64,000 nt of DNA. Origin: Thalassotalea_E sp964620605. GTDB lineage: Bacteria > Pseudomonadota > Gammaproteobacteria > Enterobacterales > Alteromonadaceae. The stretch's first letter is position 1. Every line of letters begins with the position of its first letter. Positions 26,451-35,535 of this stretch are shown here, one piece after another. The translations under genes were made by a program, and so were the position numbers. Under the pieces are notes generated by a model. The model was not told the DNA's origin. It made no database searches and saw only the letters and a program-made list of their open reading frames with translations. The stretch lies in assembly GCA_964620605.1 (NCBI GenBank), contig CAZUHQ010000004.1, forward strand, positions 1 through 64,000, given 5' to 3'.

Positions 26451-27440
26451 TTATTGCGCGATTTGGCCTGCGCCTTGTTCATCAACCCGACAGACATGGA
26501 CAAAACCACAATTTTCGCCTGTCGTTGACTGTTGTAGATAATTTTCTGTTAACCAATTGGCAAATTTGTTCGCCTGTTGCTGATCATCTGTGACACAAAA
26601 CAATGTCGGCCCAGAGCCGGAAATACCGACCGCTAAACAGCCCTCACCTTGTAGATACTGACATGCCTGCTCAAAGCCCGGCAGCAAATGCTTACGATAG
26701 GGTTCGGCTATAACATCAGTTAGCACAGCAAATGCCTGCTGTTTATCATGACGGTGACAGGCATCGACAAAAGTTGCCAGATTCTGAGCAAAGCGAATGA
26801 CATCTGATCTGGAATATTGTGCGGGTAACACCTCACGTGCCGCTTTGGTCGACACTTCAATGCCGGGATAGGCCATGACATAAAAGCAATCATCAAATTG
26901 CGGCAACTGGCGGGTGATCACCTCAGTATCCGGCACCATTAATTGCATGCCGCCATAATAGCAAGGCGCGACATTATCATAATGCAGACTGCCGCTGATT
27001 TGCGCTTCCATTTCCCCCATCATCCGCAGCATACTTGCTTTATCAAAACCGGTTTGATAATTCTCCTGATAATAGACATTTAACGCCTCAAGTGCCGCCA
27101 CCACAGAGCAGGCACTGGAGCCTAAGCCACTACCAACCGGCATTTTCTTTTCCAGCGTCATTTTTACCTGTTGTATCGCTAAATCACTCGTCTGTAACTT
27201 GTGATTAAACAACTGCAAACAATGCCAGACAATATTATCTGTCGGCGCGCCTGGCAGTTTACTGGCAAACTCACCAACCACGATAAGCTCATTTTGGCTA
27301 CTTGCTTCAACGGAAACGACATCACCCAACAATGTGCCATCAATTGGTTTAACCGCAAGCCCTAAAATATCGAAACCAACACTGACGTTACCGATAGAAG
27401 CCGGCGCAAATACCGAAACTTTTTTACTGCTGTTTACCAT
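26451..27440 (-). CDS. thrB: Homoserine kinase
   Basis: GHMP-family kinase that phosphorylates homoserine for threonine synthase. 329 aa from the ATG at 27440. The substrate-loop APASIGNVSVGFDILG (~12-27) and the ATP-binding MPVGSGLGSSACSVVAALEAL (~95-115) are clear, and the C-terminal GISGSGPTLFCV (~275-286) completes the GHMP set. The start overlaps the thrA stop (TAATG), with GGGAG upstream inside thrA, so translation is coupled. A TTG further up also opens the frame but would be within thrA. Confidence 0.97.
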   Translation of the reverse strand: MVNSSKKVSVFAPASIGNVSVGFDILGLAVKPIDGTLLGDVVSVEASSQNELIVVGEFASKLPGAPTDNIVWHCLQLFNHKLQTSDLAIQQVKMTLEKKMPVGSGLGSSACSVVAALEALNVYYQENYQTGFDKASMLRMMGEMEAQISGSLHYDNVAPCYYGGMQLMVPDTEVITRQLPQFDDCFYVMAYPGIEVSTKAAREVLPAQYSRSDVIRFAQNLATFVDACHRHDKQQAFAVLTDVIAEPYRKHLLPGFEQACQYLQGEGCLAVGISGSGPTLFCVTDDQQQANKFANWLTENYLQQSTTGENCGFVHVCRVDEQGAGQIAQ

Positions 27441-29896
27441 TAGTGCTGTTGCTCCCAAGCCAATGTTCTTAATAAATCACCAAAGACCCCGGCAGCAGTC
27501 ACTGCTGCCCCAGCGCCATAACCACGTAAAACAAAAGGTAGCGGCTGATAATAACGGCTGTGAATCGCTAAGGCATTCTCACCCTCTTTAATACTGCACA
27601 AAGGATGCTCTCGGCCAACAGCTTCAATCGACACCTGACATTTTCCATTATTAATAGTGCCGATATAACGCAATACTTTACCTTCGGCTTGTGCCTGCTC
27701 AACTCGCTCGGCAAACGCCGCATCAAGTTGAGTGAGATTTTCCATAAAACTTACAACATCACCACTGGCATCAAAATCATCAGGCAGTACGGAATCAATT
27801 TGAATATCCGATAATTCTAGCGGCATTCCCGCTTCACGCGCCATGATCAATAATTTACGGGCAACATCCATACCACTTAAATCATCACGCGGATCCGGCT
27901 CGGTAAAGCCATTTTCTTTCGCAATCGCCGTCGCCTGTGACAGACTCATGCCTTGTTCCAGCTTACCAAAAATATAAGACAGCGATCCGGATAAAATACC
28001 TTCAAATTGTAATAATTCATCACCAGCTTTAATTAAACTTTGCAGCGTATCGATAACCGGTAAGCCCGCGCCAACAGTTGTTTCATAAAGAAAACGACGA
28101 TTAGTTTGCTGCGTTGCCTGACGGATCGCCTGATAATACTCCCATGAGTCAGTATTCGCCTTTTTATTTGGCGTTACCACATGAAAACCTTGCTCAATAA
28201 AGTCAACATAACTCATCGCCAGTTGTTCATTAGAAGTAGAATCCACCAGTACCGGGTTAATCAAATGATTTTCTCGCACGAATGCCTTGATATTATCAGC
28301 AGTTACCTCAACCGCATCCTGACCCAAACGCTGGCGCCAGTTTTCTAAATCGATACCTTCTGAATCAAGCACCATGCCTTGGCTATTGGCAATACCGTAC
28401 ACTCTTAATGAAATATTCTGCTCTCTTAACTTAGGTTGTTGACGGGCAATTTGTGCTATCAACTCGCTACCGACTACACCACAGCCAACCAGAAAAACAT
28501 CAATCGTTGGTTTATGTGAGAAGAAGTTTTGGTGACTGACTTTCAGTGCATCTGTACATTTACGTTTTTCAATCACCACAGAAATACTACGCTCTGAGGA
28601 ATCCTGGGCAATCGCCACGACATTAACCCGAGCCTGAGCAAGCGAGCTGAAGAACTTCGCGGCAACCCCTTGTTGATGATGCATGCCATCACCGACCAGC
28701 GAGACAATTGATAAATCATGTTGTAAATCAATCGGCTCGAGCAAACCATTTAGCAATTCAAGTTCAAATTCCTGCTTAAGACTCTGCTCTGCCAGCTTGG
28801 CATCGGCTGAATAGATACAAAAACTGATGCAATATTCGCTCGACGACTGACTGATCAAGACAATGGAAATATTTTCCCGGCTCATGGTAGCAAATACCCG
28901 GCTCGCCATACCGACCATGCCTTTCATTCCAGGCCCTGAGACATTGACCATGGTCAAGTCATCGAGGTTAGAAATTGCTTTTACCTGTTTTTGCTGATCA
29001 TTTTCATTAGCGATCAAAGTGCCCTTAGCTTCCGGGTCACCAGTATTTTTGATCAAACAGGGAATATGATACTGAGCGATTGGCCCGATGGTTTTCGGAT
29101 GCAAAACACTGGCACCAAAATAAGATAACTCCATCGCTTCCTGATAAGACAAATACTCTAACAAGCTGGCATCTTTAATTAAACGCGGGTCAGCGTTATA
29201 AACACCATTAACATCGGTCCAGATTTCGCAGCACTCAGCCTGGGCACAAACCGCCAGTACCGCTGCGGAATAATCCGAGCCATTACGACCAAGCGTTGTG
29301 ACTTGACCTTGACTGTCAACTCCAATAAAGCCCGGCATTAACGCCACACGATTTAGCTTATCGTATTGGCAGAGAAACTTTTCCTTGCATAACACCAGGT
29401 CTGCCAAGGCATTAAGGGAAACATCATTAGTACGTAAAAACAGCTCCGGCTGAATCACTGAAACATCGATTGCACCGGCATTGAGTAATGAATCTAGAAT
29501 CGCGACACTCATCCGCTCACCGATACTGATGATCACTGCGCGAATATGATCCGGACAATAAGAGAGCATGGTCGCTCCCTGCAAATAACGGCCGAGCTGG
29601 TGTTCCCAGTTTGCCAGTTCCTGCTCGGCATGGTGGGCGTCAAAGTTGCTAACACTCGCCGATAAATCGTCAATTATGGTTTCAATTGCGCGGTGAAAAT
29701 GTTGCAGATCATTTTGTAATTTTGTTTCATCTGAAATGTTTTCTGCCATTGCCACTAAGTGGTTGGTTACCCCTTGAGGCGCCGATACCACAACCGCAAC
29801 CGCAGATTGTTCACTCTTATTCTTGATGATGCTGGCGACCTGGACAAAGCGTTCAGCCGATGCCAAAGACGAACCACCAAATTTTAACACGCGCAT
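27440..29896 (-). CDS. thrA: Bifunctional aspartokinase I / homoserine dehydrogenase I
   Basis: Catalyses the first and third steps of the aspartate-to-threonine route; 818 aa (E. coli 820). The aspartokinase begins with VLKFGGSSLASAERF and contains GRNGSDYSAAVLA (~203-215). Two ACT-type regulatory units follow (about 310-460, including VNVSGPGMKGMVGMASRVF). The homoserine dehydrogenase half starts near residue 465 with VFLVGCGVVGSELIAQI and includes TTVGAGLPVIDTLQSLI. Regulated by attenuation through the leader peptide at 29974-30045. SD AGAGGAA lies seven bases upstream. Confidence 0.98.
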   Translation of the reverse strand: MRVLKFGGSSLASAERFVQVASIIKNKSEQSAVAVVVSAPQGVTNHLVAMAENISDETKLQNDLQHFHRAIETIIDDLSASVSNFDAHHAEQELANWEHQLGRYLQGATMLSYCPDHIRAVIISIGERMSVAILDSLLNAGAIDVSVIQPELFLRTNDVSLNALADLVLCKEKFLCQYDKLNRVALMPGFIGVDSQGQVTTLGRNGSDYSAAVLAVCAQAECCEIWTDVNGVYNADPRLIKDASLLEYLSYQEAMELSYFGASVLHPKTIGPIAQYHIPCLIKNTGDPEAKGTLIANENDQQKQVKAISNLDDLTMVNVSGPGMKGMVGMASRVFATMSRENISIVLISQSSSEYCISFCIYSADAKLAEQSLKQEFELELLNGLLEPIDLQHDLSIVSLVGDGMHHQQGVAAKFFSSLAQARVNVVAIAQDSSERSISVVIEKRKCTDALKVSHQNFFSHKPTIDVFLVGCGVVGSELIAQIARQQPKLREQNISLRVYGIANSQGMVLDSEGIDLENWRQRLGQDAVEVTADNIKAFVRENHLINPVLVDSTSNEQLAMSYVDFIEQGFHVVTPNKKANTDSWEYYQAIRQATQQTNRRFLYETTVGAGLPVIDTLQSLIKAGDELLQFEGILSGSLSYIFGKLEQGMSLSQATAIAKENGFTEPDPRDDLSGMDVARKLLIMAREAGMPLELSDIQIDSVLPDDFDASGDVVSFMENLTQLDAAFAERVEQAQAEGKVLRYIGTINNGKCQVSIEAVGREHPLCSIKEGENALAIHSRYYQPLPFVLRGYGAGAAVTAAGVFGDLLRTLAWEQQH

Positions 29897-29916
29897 TTTT
29901 ACTTCCTCTAAAAACG

Positions 29917-29950
29917 AAAAAAGCCCGGAACCTTTATGGTCACGGGCTTT
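29917..29950 (-). terminator. thr operon attenuator terminator
   Basis: Between thrL and thrA, AAAGCCCG pairs with CGGGCTTT (8 bp, extended by ACC/GGT beyond a small internal loop). On the minus strand a run of six Ts follows. It ends 20 bp ahead of the thrA start. Confidence 0.88.
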
Positions 29951-29973
29951 GATAAAATACTTTCTTTTACACG

Positions 29974-30045
29974 TCAGCCAATGACCACCATCCCGGTGAG
30001 GGTGGTAGTGGTAATAATAATGGTGTGACGAATAATAGTTTTCAT
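29974..30045 (-). CDS. thrL: thr operon leader peptide
   Basis: A 23-codon leader, ATG 30045 to TGA 29974. Seven Thr and six Ile codons make up most of it (core TIIITTTTLT), as expected for attenuation by charged tRNA-Thr and tRNA-Ile in the thrABC operons of enteric bacteria. An ACCACC/GGTGGT pairing within the control-codon region can form the pause hairpin, and the terminator stem follows 23 bp downstream. Confidence 0.92.
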   Translation of the reverse strand: MKTIIRHTIIITTTTLTGMVVIG

Positions 30046-30166
30046 AGGGTTAAAATGCCTTAAATGTAATTTTCTGTCAACAGGCAAATTTGCATAGAGT
30101 TAGATGATTAATGAATAAACACTGGACAAAAATGTATAGATATTTAATTTTTTGTATGAATAAAGA

Positions 30167-31120
30167 TTAGCTCACCAGGCAATCTGCCAGTTCTTTTGCC
30201 GCACACACCTGATTGCGCCCTGAAGTTTTGGCTTTATACAAGGCAATATCGGCGTTGGAGATCAAATCTTCATAGCGCTGATCATCATTGGTTAGCATAG
30301 CGACCCCAACACTGGTAGAAAAGTTAATACTCTCGCCCTGATAATCGATGATTAACTGCTCCAGGCTAATGCGAATGCGCTCGGCAACATCCATAGCGCC
30401 GGTTAAATCGGTTTCCGGCAAGATCACGGCAAACTCTTCTCCGCCATAACGACCAAATTGATCGCAAATTCGCAGCAGTGACTGAGTCAATTTAGCCGTT
30501 TGTACCAGCACTAGATCACCACATTGATGACCATAAGTATCATTGAGTAGTTTAAAATGATCCAAATCGAACATGATCAACGCCAAGCCATGCTGATAAC
30601 GGCGCGCACGGGCAAACTCTTTCGCTAAGCACTCTTCCCAGTGCTTACGATTATATATTTGTGTTAAGCCGTCGATTTTGTTCGCTTTCGCCAAATCTTC
30701 CAATGCCTTATTAAGCTTTGACTGATAATGACAAACATCGGTAACATCTTCGATTAAAATACAAATATGAGTGATATCTCCATCATTTTCTATCGGTAAA
30801 AAGGTACAGTTTTGTGCCATAAAATGGCTATCTGTGGTGATCGGCCTGGTATGAGGTAACTCAAACAAATGGTGACGCTGCTCCCAGGAGCAGAAACTGG
30901 TAGTTCTCAGCTGTACCACACTGGATAGTTTGCGTTCAAACCACTTGCGCGGCAGCTCGGGAAAAACATCAAAAATCACTCGGCCAATCACTTGTTCGAT
31001 ACGCTTATTGGCGTGAATTTGCAAATAACGATTCCACTCTGTGATAGTGAAATTAAGGTCAACCACCAGGATCCCAGTATTTAACTGTTCAGCGATAATA
31101 TTACAAACACTTACTGACAT
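30167..31120 (-). CDS. PAS-GGDEF diguanylate cyclase
   Basis: 317 aa. A PAS-like sensor domain (about residues 8-130; ILVVDLNFTITEWNRYLQIHANK) is joined by a short helix to a GGDEF domain. The catalytic loop is GRYGGEEFAVILPE (~240), and the inhibitory site RxxD (RICD) lies five residues before GGEEF, so it should be an active, product-inhibited c-di-GMP synthase. No membrane segment. The start overlaps the stop of the CheC-like gene by TAATG, so it is the third gene of a translationally coupled trio. Confidence 0.9.
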   Translation of the reverse strand: MSVSVCNIIAEQLNTGILVVDLNFTITEWNRYLQIHANKRIEQVIGRVIFDVFPELPRKWFERKLSSVVQLRTTSFCSWEQRHHLFELPHTRPITTDSHFMAQNCTFLPIENDGDITHICILIEDVTDVCHYQSKLNKALEDLAKANKIDGLTQIYNRKHWEECLAKEFARARRYQHGLALIMFDLDHFKLLNDTYGHQCGDLVLVQTAKLTQSLLRICDQFGRYGGEEFAVILPETDLTGAMDVAERIRISLEQLIIDYQGESINFSTSVGVAMLTNDDQRYEDLISNADIALYKAKTSGRNQVCAAKELADCLVS

Positions 31121-31728
31121 TAGTAGGCTTCCAATATTCGATCAATAACGGTGATGATATTGACAATCGCAGACTCAGGGATCAGCAAAATCATATCGCA
31201 GTTAAATGAATAATCTGTTACCTGATAGCTGATCTTAACTTTTAACGCGACATCCCAGCTAAACGATTGCTGCTCAACATGCTCAGAAATCGCCGATGTG
31301 GTTGATGATAATAATCTCGGTGCGCTGTAAGACATCTGATTATCGATTTGACTGGCAAAGACATTTAAAAATGTTGTTGTTAAAATCGAACTCAAATCAA
31401 TGATCTGTTCTTCTATCGATAATTCATCCGGCTCATAACCGAGCAGATCGGCTAAACGATCAGAATCTTTCGGTTGATACATTAACAGGGCTTCACCGCG
31501 AATGCCTTCATAACCAAAAAAGCCCTGACTCACTACTGCTACCGCTTGCTCTTCCTGATGTAAGGCTTCGGTTAAATGCTGCGAGCTCACTTGCTCAATA
31601 CTCGGCACTTTTAAATAGACAAAGGTATCTAGATAACGAGCAAGTTGATCACTTGCCTGCCCCATGGCGACATTGATAATTTCTTGCAGGCAATCTTGCT
31701 GGTCTTCGGTTAAGTTAAAATGCTTCAT
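31120..31728 (-). CDS. CheC-like phosphatase/chemotaxis protein
   Basis: 202 aa related to the CheC/CheX/FliY phosphatases that dephosphorylate CheY-type regulators. The first CheC motif is visible as LQEIINVAMGQASDQLA (residues ~14-30), carrying the Glu and Asn that act in catalysis. A second such region at ~105-125 (EEQIIDLSSILTTTFLNVFA) is weaker and lacks the canonical Gly, so one active site may be lost. It lies between a single-domain response regulator (4-nt overlap) and a diguanylate cyclase, suggesting it resets that regulator. Confidence 0.8.
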   Translation of the reverse strand: MKHFNLTEDQQDCLQEIINVAMGQASDQLARYLDTFVYLKVPSIEQVSSQHLTEALHQEEQAVAVVSQGFFGYEGIRGEALLMYQPKDSDRLADLLGYEPDELSIEEQIIDLSSILTTTFLNVFASQIDNQMSYSAPRLLSSTTSAISEHVEQQSFSWDVALKVKISYQVTDYSFNCDMILLIPESAIVNIITVIDRILEAY

Positions 31729-32090
31729 ACTAAGCCATATTCTTGCAAGTGATTATTTAAAACATCTATTTGAACCGGCTTACGCAAAAAAGCTTTCGCG
31801 CCCAACTGCAATACTTTATTTTGCATCTCAGGCTGGATATCAGCGGAAATAACAAAGACATCGATGTCTATTCCCGCATCTTTGATGCCTTCTAGCACCC
31901 CAACACCATCAACCACAGGCATGGTTAAATCGAGAAATAAAACATCAAAACGTTGTTTATTTAACAACTCAAGCGCCTCGGCACCATTCGTGGCAAGCTG
32001 GGCATTTGTAGACAGTGATTCAGGTAAACTCCGCAATACTTGTTTGCGTGCTAGGTTAGAGTCATCACAAATTAAAACTGACGAGCTCAT
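31725..32090 (-). CDS. Single-domain response regulator (CheY-like)
   Basis: 121-aa receiver domain without an output domain. Acidic pocket Asp9/Asp10, phospho-acceptor Asp54 (LFLDLTMP), Ser82 and Lys104 (LRKPV) are all in place. The stop overlaps the start of the CheC-like gene (ATGA). It probably acts as a phosphorylation-controlled partner of that protein; the cognate kinase is not in the window. Confidence 0.9.
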   Translation of the reverse strand: MSSSVLICDDSNLARKQVLRSLPESLSTNAQLATNGAEALELLNKQRFDVLFLDLTMPVVDGVGVLEGIKDAGIDIDVFVISADIQPEMQNKVLQLGAKAFLRKPVQIDVLNNHLQEYGLV

Positions 32091-32313
32091 AAAGTGGCTA
32101 TTCCTATATTATTATTTTTATCCTATTAATTTACCTTAAAATAGCCAGGGTGTTAATGATTAATTAACCTATTATTGATTTTTTTTTAAACGTTAAACCG
32201 CCTCATCAAAGTTAGCGGAAAAGAAAGCCCTGTGGCATAACTGACTGCCACATTAAGTAAAAACAAACAGCCAACAAGGCTATTTATTAATTTAAAACTG
32301 GATTTACAGCGAT

Positions 32314-32409
32314 TTACAAAATGATCAAGTACTGGATCACAACGATTGATGCAATCGCTGAAAGCAAATAAATACTGGCTATTTTCCAGTTGTAACGACG
32401 CATTTTCAT
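32314..32409 (-). CDS. 31-aa single-pass membrane peptide
   Basis: ATG 32409 to TAA 32314 encodes MKMRRYNWK followed by a hydrophobic helix (about residues 10-31, ASIYLLSAIASIVVIQYLII). GAGGAG lies exactly five bases ahead of the ATG, the best ribosome site in the neighbourhood. A longer overlapping frame (78 codons from 32422) would begin inside that ribosome site and gives a less protein-like sequence, so the short frame is preferred. Function unknown. Confidence 0.6.
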   Translation of the reverse strand: MKMRRYNWKIASIYLLSAIASIVVIQYLIIL

Positions 32410-32638
32410 AACAACTCCTCATAATAAGTTTGCAGTCAAATAACTGACACTGTTATATTTTTTTGATAATCAGTACTTAAAACAAACAATTATTATGCCA
32501 ACATCCGTTATAAGCGACAGACACTAGCCCCCCGCTTTGGCATAACAAGTTCAGCGCAGCTTTCCCAGAACATTTTTTTCAAAAAAACGAGAAAGTAGCG
32601 ATAACTTATTAATTATTATGGCGCATTTTTAAGATATT

Positions 32639-33346
32639 TCACGGCCAGCTTAAATAAACTTGATGCTGCTTAAGCCAGTACTTAGCAGTTTGATATTCAG
32701 GAAAGTGCTGTTTAACCAAAGTCCAAAAATCAGGGCTATGGTTTAAGTGCTTCAAATGACATAGTTCATGGACGATGACATAATCAATCACCCAGTCAGG
32801 CACCATGGCCAATAAATAATTAAAACTCACGGCACCCCGGCTATCACAGCTGCCCCAACGCGCTTTATAACGCCTGATTTTAACGCTAGTCGGGGTCAGT
32901 GCTATTCTTTGTACAAACTGGGGCAACCTATCTTCAATGAACTGCTCCAGCTGCTGATGAAACCAGAATTCCAGTTGGCGTTTAATGGCTTGACTTTGAA
33001 TCTCGGCATCTGCTGTTTGATATCGCCGGTTTAACGTAACTTCAATACCATGATCGTCTTCACTAACCTTATTTTTTCTAGCAAAGACAATACGTAGGCT
33101 TTTTTTGCTTCCTTGATGCCATAGCTGACCACCATCTTCTAGACGATTTTCCTGAGCTTTATTATTAACGGATTTTTGCTGTGAGAGTTGTAGTTTTGCC
33201 AGGATCCATGGCTTTTTATTATCAACAAGCTGATGGATATAAGTTTCAGAGACACCAAAAGGCGCTCTAACAATGAGGCGATTAGATTTAATCTCAATGG
33301 CGATAGTTTTACGTCGGGCACTTCTGACTAACTGATAATCAAGCAC
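32639..33346 (-). CDS. YgjP-type zinc metallopeptidase (M48-like, DUF45)
   Basis: 235 aa. The C-terminal half carries the zinc site VIHELCHLKHLNHSPDFW (about residues 190-207): HExxH with a third His two turns later, typical of the YgjP/DUF45 family. Upstream is the family segment RYKARWGSCDSRGAVSFNYLL. No signal peptide, so cytoplasmic. Translation starts at GTG 33346 with a weak AGAAG. The target is unknown; it sits between the mini-protein and yebG on the same strand. Confidence 0.85.
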   Translation of the reverse strand: MLDYQLVRSARRKTIAIEIKSNRLIVRAPFGVSETYIHQLVDNKKPWILAKLQLSQQKSVNNKAQENRLEDGGQLWHQGSKKSLRIVFARKNKVSEDDHGIEVTLNRRYQTADAEIQSQAIKRQLEFWFHQQLEQFIEDRLPQFVQRIALTPTSVKIRRYKARWGSCDSRGAVSFNYLLAMVPDWVIDYVIVHELCHLKHLNHSPDFWTLVKQHFPEYQTAKYWLKQHQVYLSWP

Positions 33347-33389
33347 TATCTTCTATCTTGTTAATGAACAACTAATGCTGGCATTAGGG

Positions 33390-33719
33390 TTATGCTGCAT
33401 CATTCGTTTTATCGGCTAAGACCTGACTTTCCTTGTTATCAGTTGCCTTTTCAGCAGATTTTTTAGCAACAGGCTTTTTAACCGGCTTTGGCTTTTTCGC
33501 CTGCAAGGCGATCAAGACGTCTTCTCGGTGTTTCGCCAGGTAAATACTCAACTCTTCACGAATAGCTTCAGATAATTCGACCGGTGCGGTTTCAAACATC
33601 TCGGCAAGATTGTCAGCCATGTCTAACATCTTGTCATATTCGTCTGCGGCTTTCTTATCCATAAATGTTTTTACCTCCACGCCTTGTCTGATGACAACAA
33701 ATCGACTTTCAACTGCCAT
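33390..33719 (-). CDS. yebG: SOS-regulated protein YebG
   Basis: 109 aa. The N-terminus MAVESRFVVIRQGVEVKTF and DKKAADEYDKMLDMADNLAEMF match E. coli YebG (96 aa), while the C-terminal ~40 residues are a Lys/Ala/Pro-rich tail. YebG is induced by DNA damage in E. coli; its biochemical role is not settled. A perfect LexA box lies 114 bp upstream. Confidence 0.9.
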   Translation of the reverse strand: MAVESRFVVIRQGVEVKTFMDKKAADEYDKMLDMADNLAEMFETAPVELSEAIREELSIYLAKHREDVLIALQAKKPKPVKKPVAKKSAEKATDNKESQVLADKTNDAA

Positions 33720-33832
33720 TGTTTTCCCTTAAATTAACCAAATGTGATAATTAACGTTTTATATTAAATCAGCCGAGGGCACAATAAAAGTGATGAAAAT
33801 TCATCCAACCTCGATGATTGCCAGCCTCAAAA

Positions 33833-33848
33833 CTGTATATAACAACAG
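33833..33848. promoter_or_regulatory. LexA (SOS) box for yebG
   Basis: CTGT-N8-ACAG with an A/T-rich spacer (CTGTATATAACAACAG), flanked by AA on the left and TATTTT on the right; it matches the gammaproteobacterial SOS consensus. The yebG start lies 114 bp away. Confidence 0.85.
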
Positions 33849-33866
33849 TATTTTACCCGGTTAATA

Positions 33867-33903
33867 AAAAAGCGCAACTCCAAATTCAGGAGTTGCGCTT
33901 TTT
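33867..33903 (-). terminator. Strong bidirectional terminator after aceA
   Basis: A 15-bp stem, AAAAAGCGCAACTCC (33867-33881) / GGAGTTGCGCTTTTT (33889-33903), with a 7-nt loop. T runs lie at either end; it is 30 bp after the aceA stop. Confidence 0.9.
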
Positions 33904-33933
33904 AATATTTGCTTTTCTGATGCTATAAAATTA

Positions 33934-35535
33934 TTAAGCGATGTTAGCAAACTGGTTCATGGTATTGTCTTTACCGGCTGCTTTTAGCGCTGCTTCACCA
34001 GCAAAATATTCCTTATGATCGTCACCCATATCAGAACCTGCCATGTTCTGATGTTTGACACAGGCAATGCCCTGACGAATTTCCTGGCGCTGAACATTTA
34101 AGACATAACCTAGCATCCCTTGCTCGCCAAAGTATTCTTTTGCCAGGTTATCCGTCGACAGTGCCGCTGTGTGGTAAGTTGGCAAGGTAATTAAATGATG
34201 GAAAATACCCGCCTGTTGTGCCGCATCGGCCTGGAAGGTACGGATCTTCTCATCAGCACGCTTTGCCAGTTCAGTTTTATCATAGTCAGCACTCATTAAC
34301 CTGTCTCGCTCAAAAGCAGAAACATCCTCACCGGCCTCGACCATGGCATCAAACACCTGCTGGCGGAAGTTTAATGTCCAGTTAAACGATGGCGAATTGT
34401 TATAAACCAGCTTGGCATTTGGCACTACCTTGCGGATCTCATTGACCATACCGCCGATTTGCCCGATATGCGGTTTTTCTGTTTCAATCCAGATCAAATC
34501 CGCTCCATTTTGCAGCGAAGTAATACAATCAAGTACGCAGCGTGCTTCCCCTGTGCCTTTTTTAAATTGATACAAATTACTCGCTAAACGTTTAGGGCGT
34601 ACCAATTTGCCATTTTGCTTGATAATGACATCACCATTGCCTAAGTCCGCTTCACTGACTTCATCGCAATCAAGGAAGCTATTGTACTGGTCGCCTAAAT
34701 CGCCTGGCGTTTTAGTGACCGCTATTTGCTTAGTTAACCCTGCACCTAGAGAATCAGTACGGGCGACGATAACGCCATCATCAACACCAAGTTCCATAAA
34801 GGCGTAACGCACAGCATTAATTTTCGCTAAAAAGTCTTCATGAGGTACTGTTACTTTACCATCCTGATGACCACATTGTTTTTCATCCGACACCTGGTTT
34901 TCGATTTGAATACAGCAGGCACCGGCTTCAATCATTTGTTTTGCCATTAAATAAGTTGCTTCAGCATTACCAAAACCTGCGTCGATATCGGCAATAATAG
35001 GCACGACATGAGTCACATGGCCGTCAATTCTTGCCTGAACTTCCACTTCTTTAACTTGGTCGCCTTGCTCACGTGCCGCATCCAGTTCACGAAATAATCC
35101 GCCAAGTTCGCGAGCATCAGCCTGGCGTAAAAAGGTATAAAGTTCTTTGATCAAGCTGGCAACCGAGGTTTTTTCATGCATTGACTGATCCGGCAATGGG
35201 CCAAACTCAGAACGCAGTGCCGCCACCATCCAGCCGGATAAATACAAGTAACGGCGATCGGTATTTTCAAAATGCTTTTTAATGGAAATCATTTTTTGCT
35301 GACCGATAAAACCATGCCAGCAACCGAGCGACTGAGTATATTTACTCGGATCCTGATCGTAGGTTTCCATGTCTTTACGCATAATAGCTGCAGTATATTT
35401 CGCTATATCCAGCCCAGTTTTAAACTGGTTTTGCATACGCATGCGAGCAACGGATTCAGGATTAATCGCTTGCCATGTTTTTTGCGATCCCAGTTGGGTG
35501 GTTAAATCTTCAATTTGTTGGCGATAATTAGTCAT
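33934..35535 (-). CDS. aceA: Isocitrate lyase (long form)
   Basis: First enzyme of the glyoxylate shunt: isocitrate to succinate and glyoxylate. 533 aa, the long form seen in marine gammaproteobacteria and Pseudomonas, against 434 in E. coli. The catalytic loop KQCGHQDGKV (~209-218) corresponds to the KKCGH signature. The ATG at 35535 gives MTNYRQQIEDLTTQLG and has GGGAG ten bases upstream, so twelve upstream codons were dropped. It lies divergently from a LysR gene, 312 bp apart; malate synthase is on the other side of that cluster. Confidence 0.96.
   Translation of the reverse strand: MTNYRQQIEDLTTQLGSQKTWQAINPESVARMRMQNQFKTGLDIAKYTAAIMRKDMETYDQDPSKYTQSLGCWHGFIGQQKMISIKKHFENTDRRYLYLSGWMVAALRSEFGPLPDQSMHEKTSVASLIKELYTFLRQADARELGGLFRELDAAREQGDQVKEVEVQARIDGHVTHVVPIIADIDAGFGNAEATYLMAKQMIEAGACCIQIENQVSDEKQCGHQDGKVTVPHEDFLAKINAVRYAFMELGVDDGVIVARTDSLGAGLTKQIAVTKTPGDLGDQYNSFLDCDEVSEADLGNGDVIIKQNGKLVRPKRLASNLYQFKKGTGEARCVLDCITSLQNGADLIWIETEKPHIGQIGGMVNEIRKVVPNAKLVYNNSPSFNWTLNFRQQVFDAMVEAGEDVSAFERDRLMSADYDKTELAKRADEKIRTFQADAAQQAGIFHHLITLPTYHTAALSTDNLAKEYFGEQGMLGYVLNVQRQEIRQGIACVKHQNMAGSDMGDDHKEYFAGEAALKAAGKDNTMNQFANIA

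Noticed and set aside
30050..30080. TTGACA (30075-30080, minus strand) as the thr operon promoter
   Set aside because: No good -10 lies 16-18 bp downstream, and the implied start would fall on the thrL ATG, leaving no leader; the true promoter is probably further upstream.
32186..32422. 78-codon minus-strand frame starting at 32422
   Set aside because: Its start lies inside the GAGGAG ribosome site of the 31-codon membrane peptide, and its composition is less protein-like.
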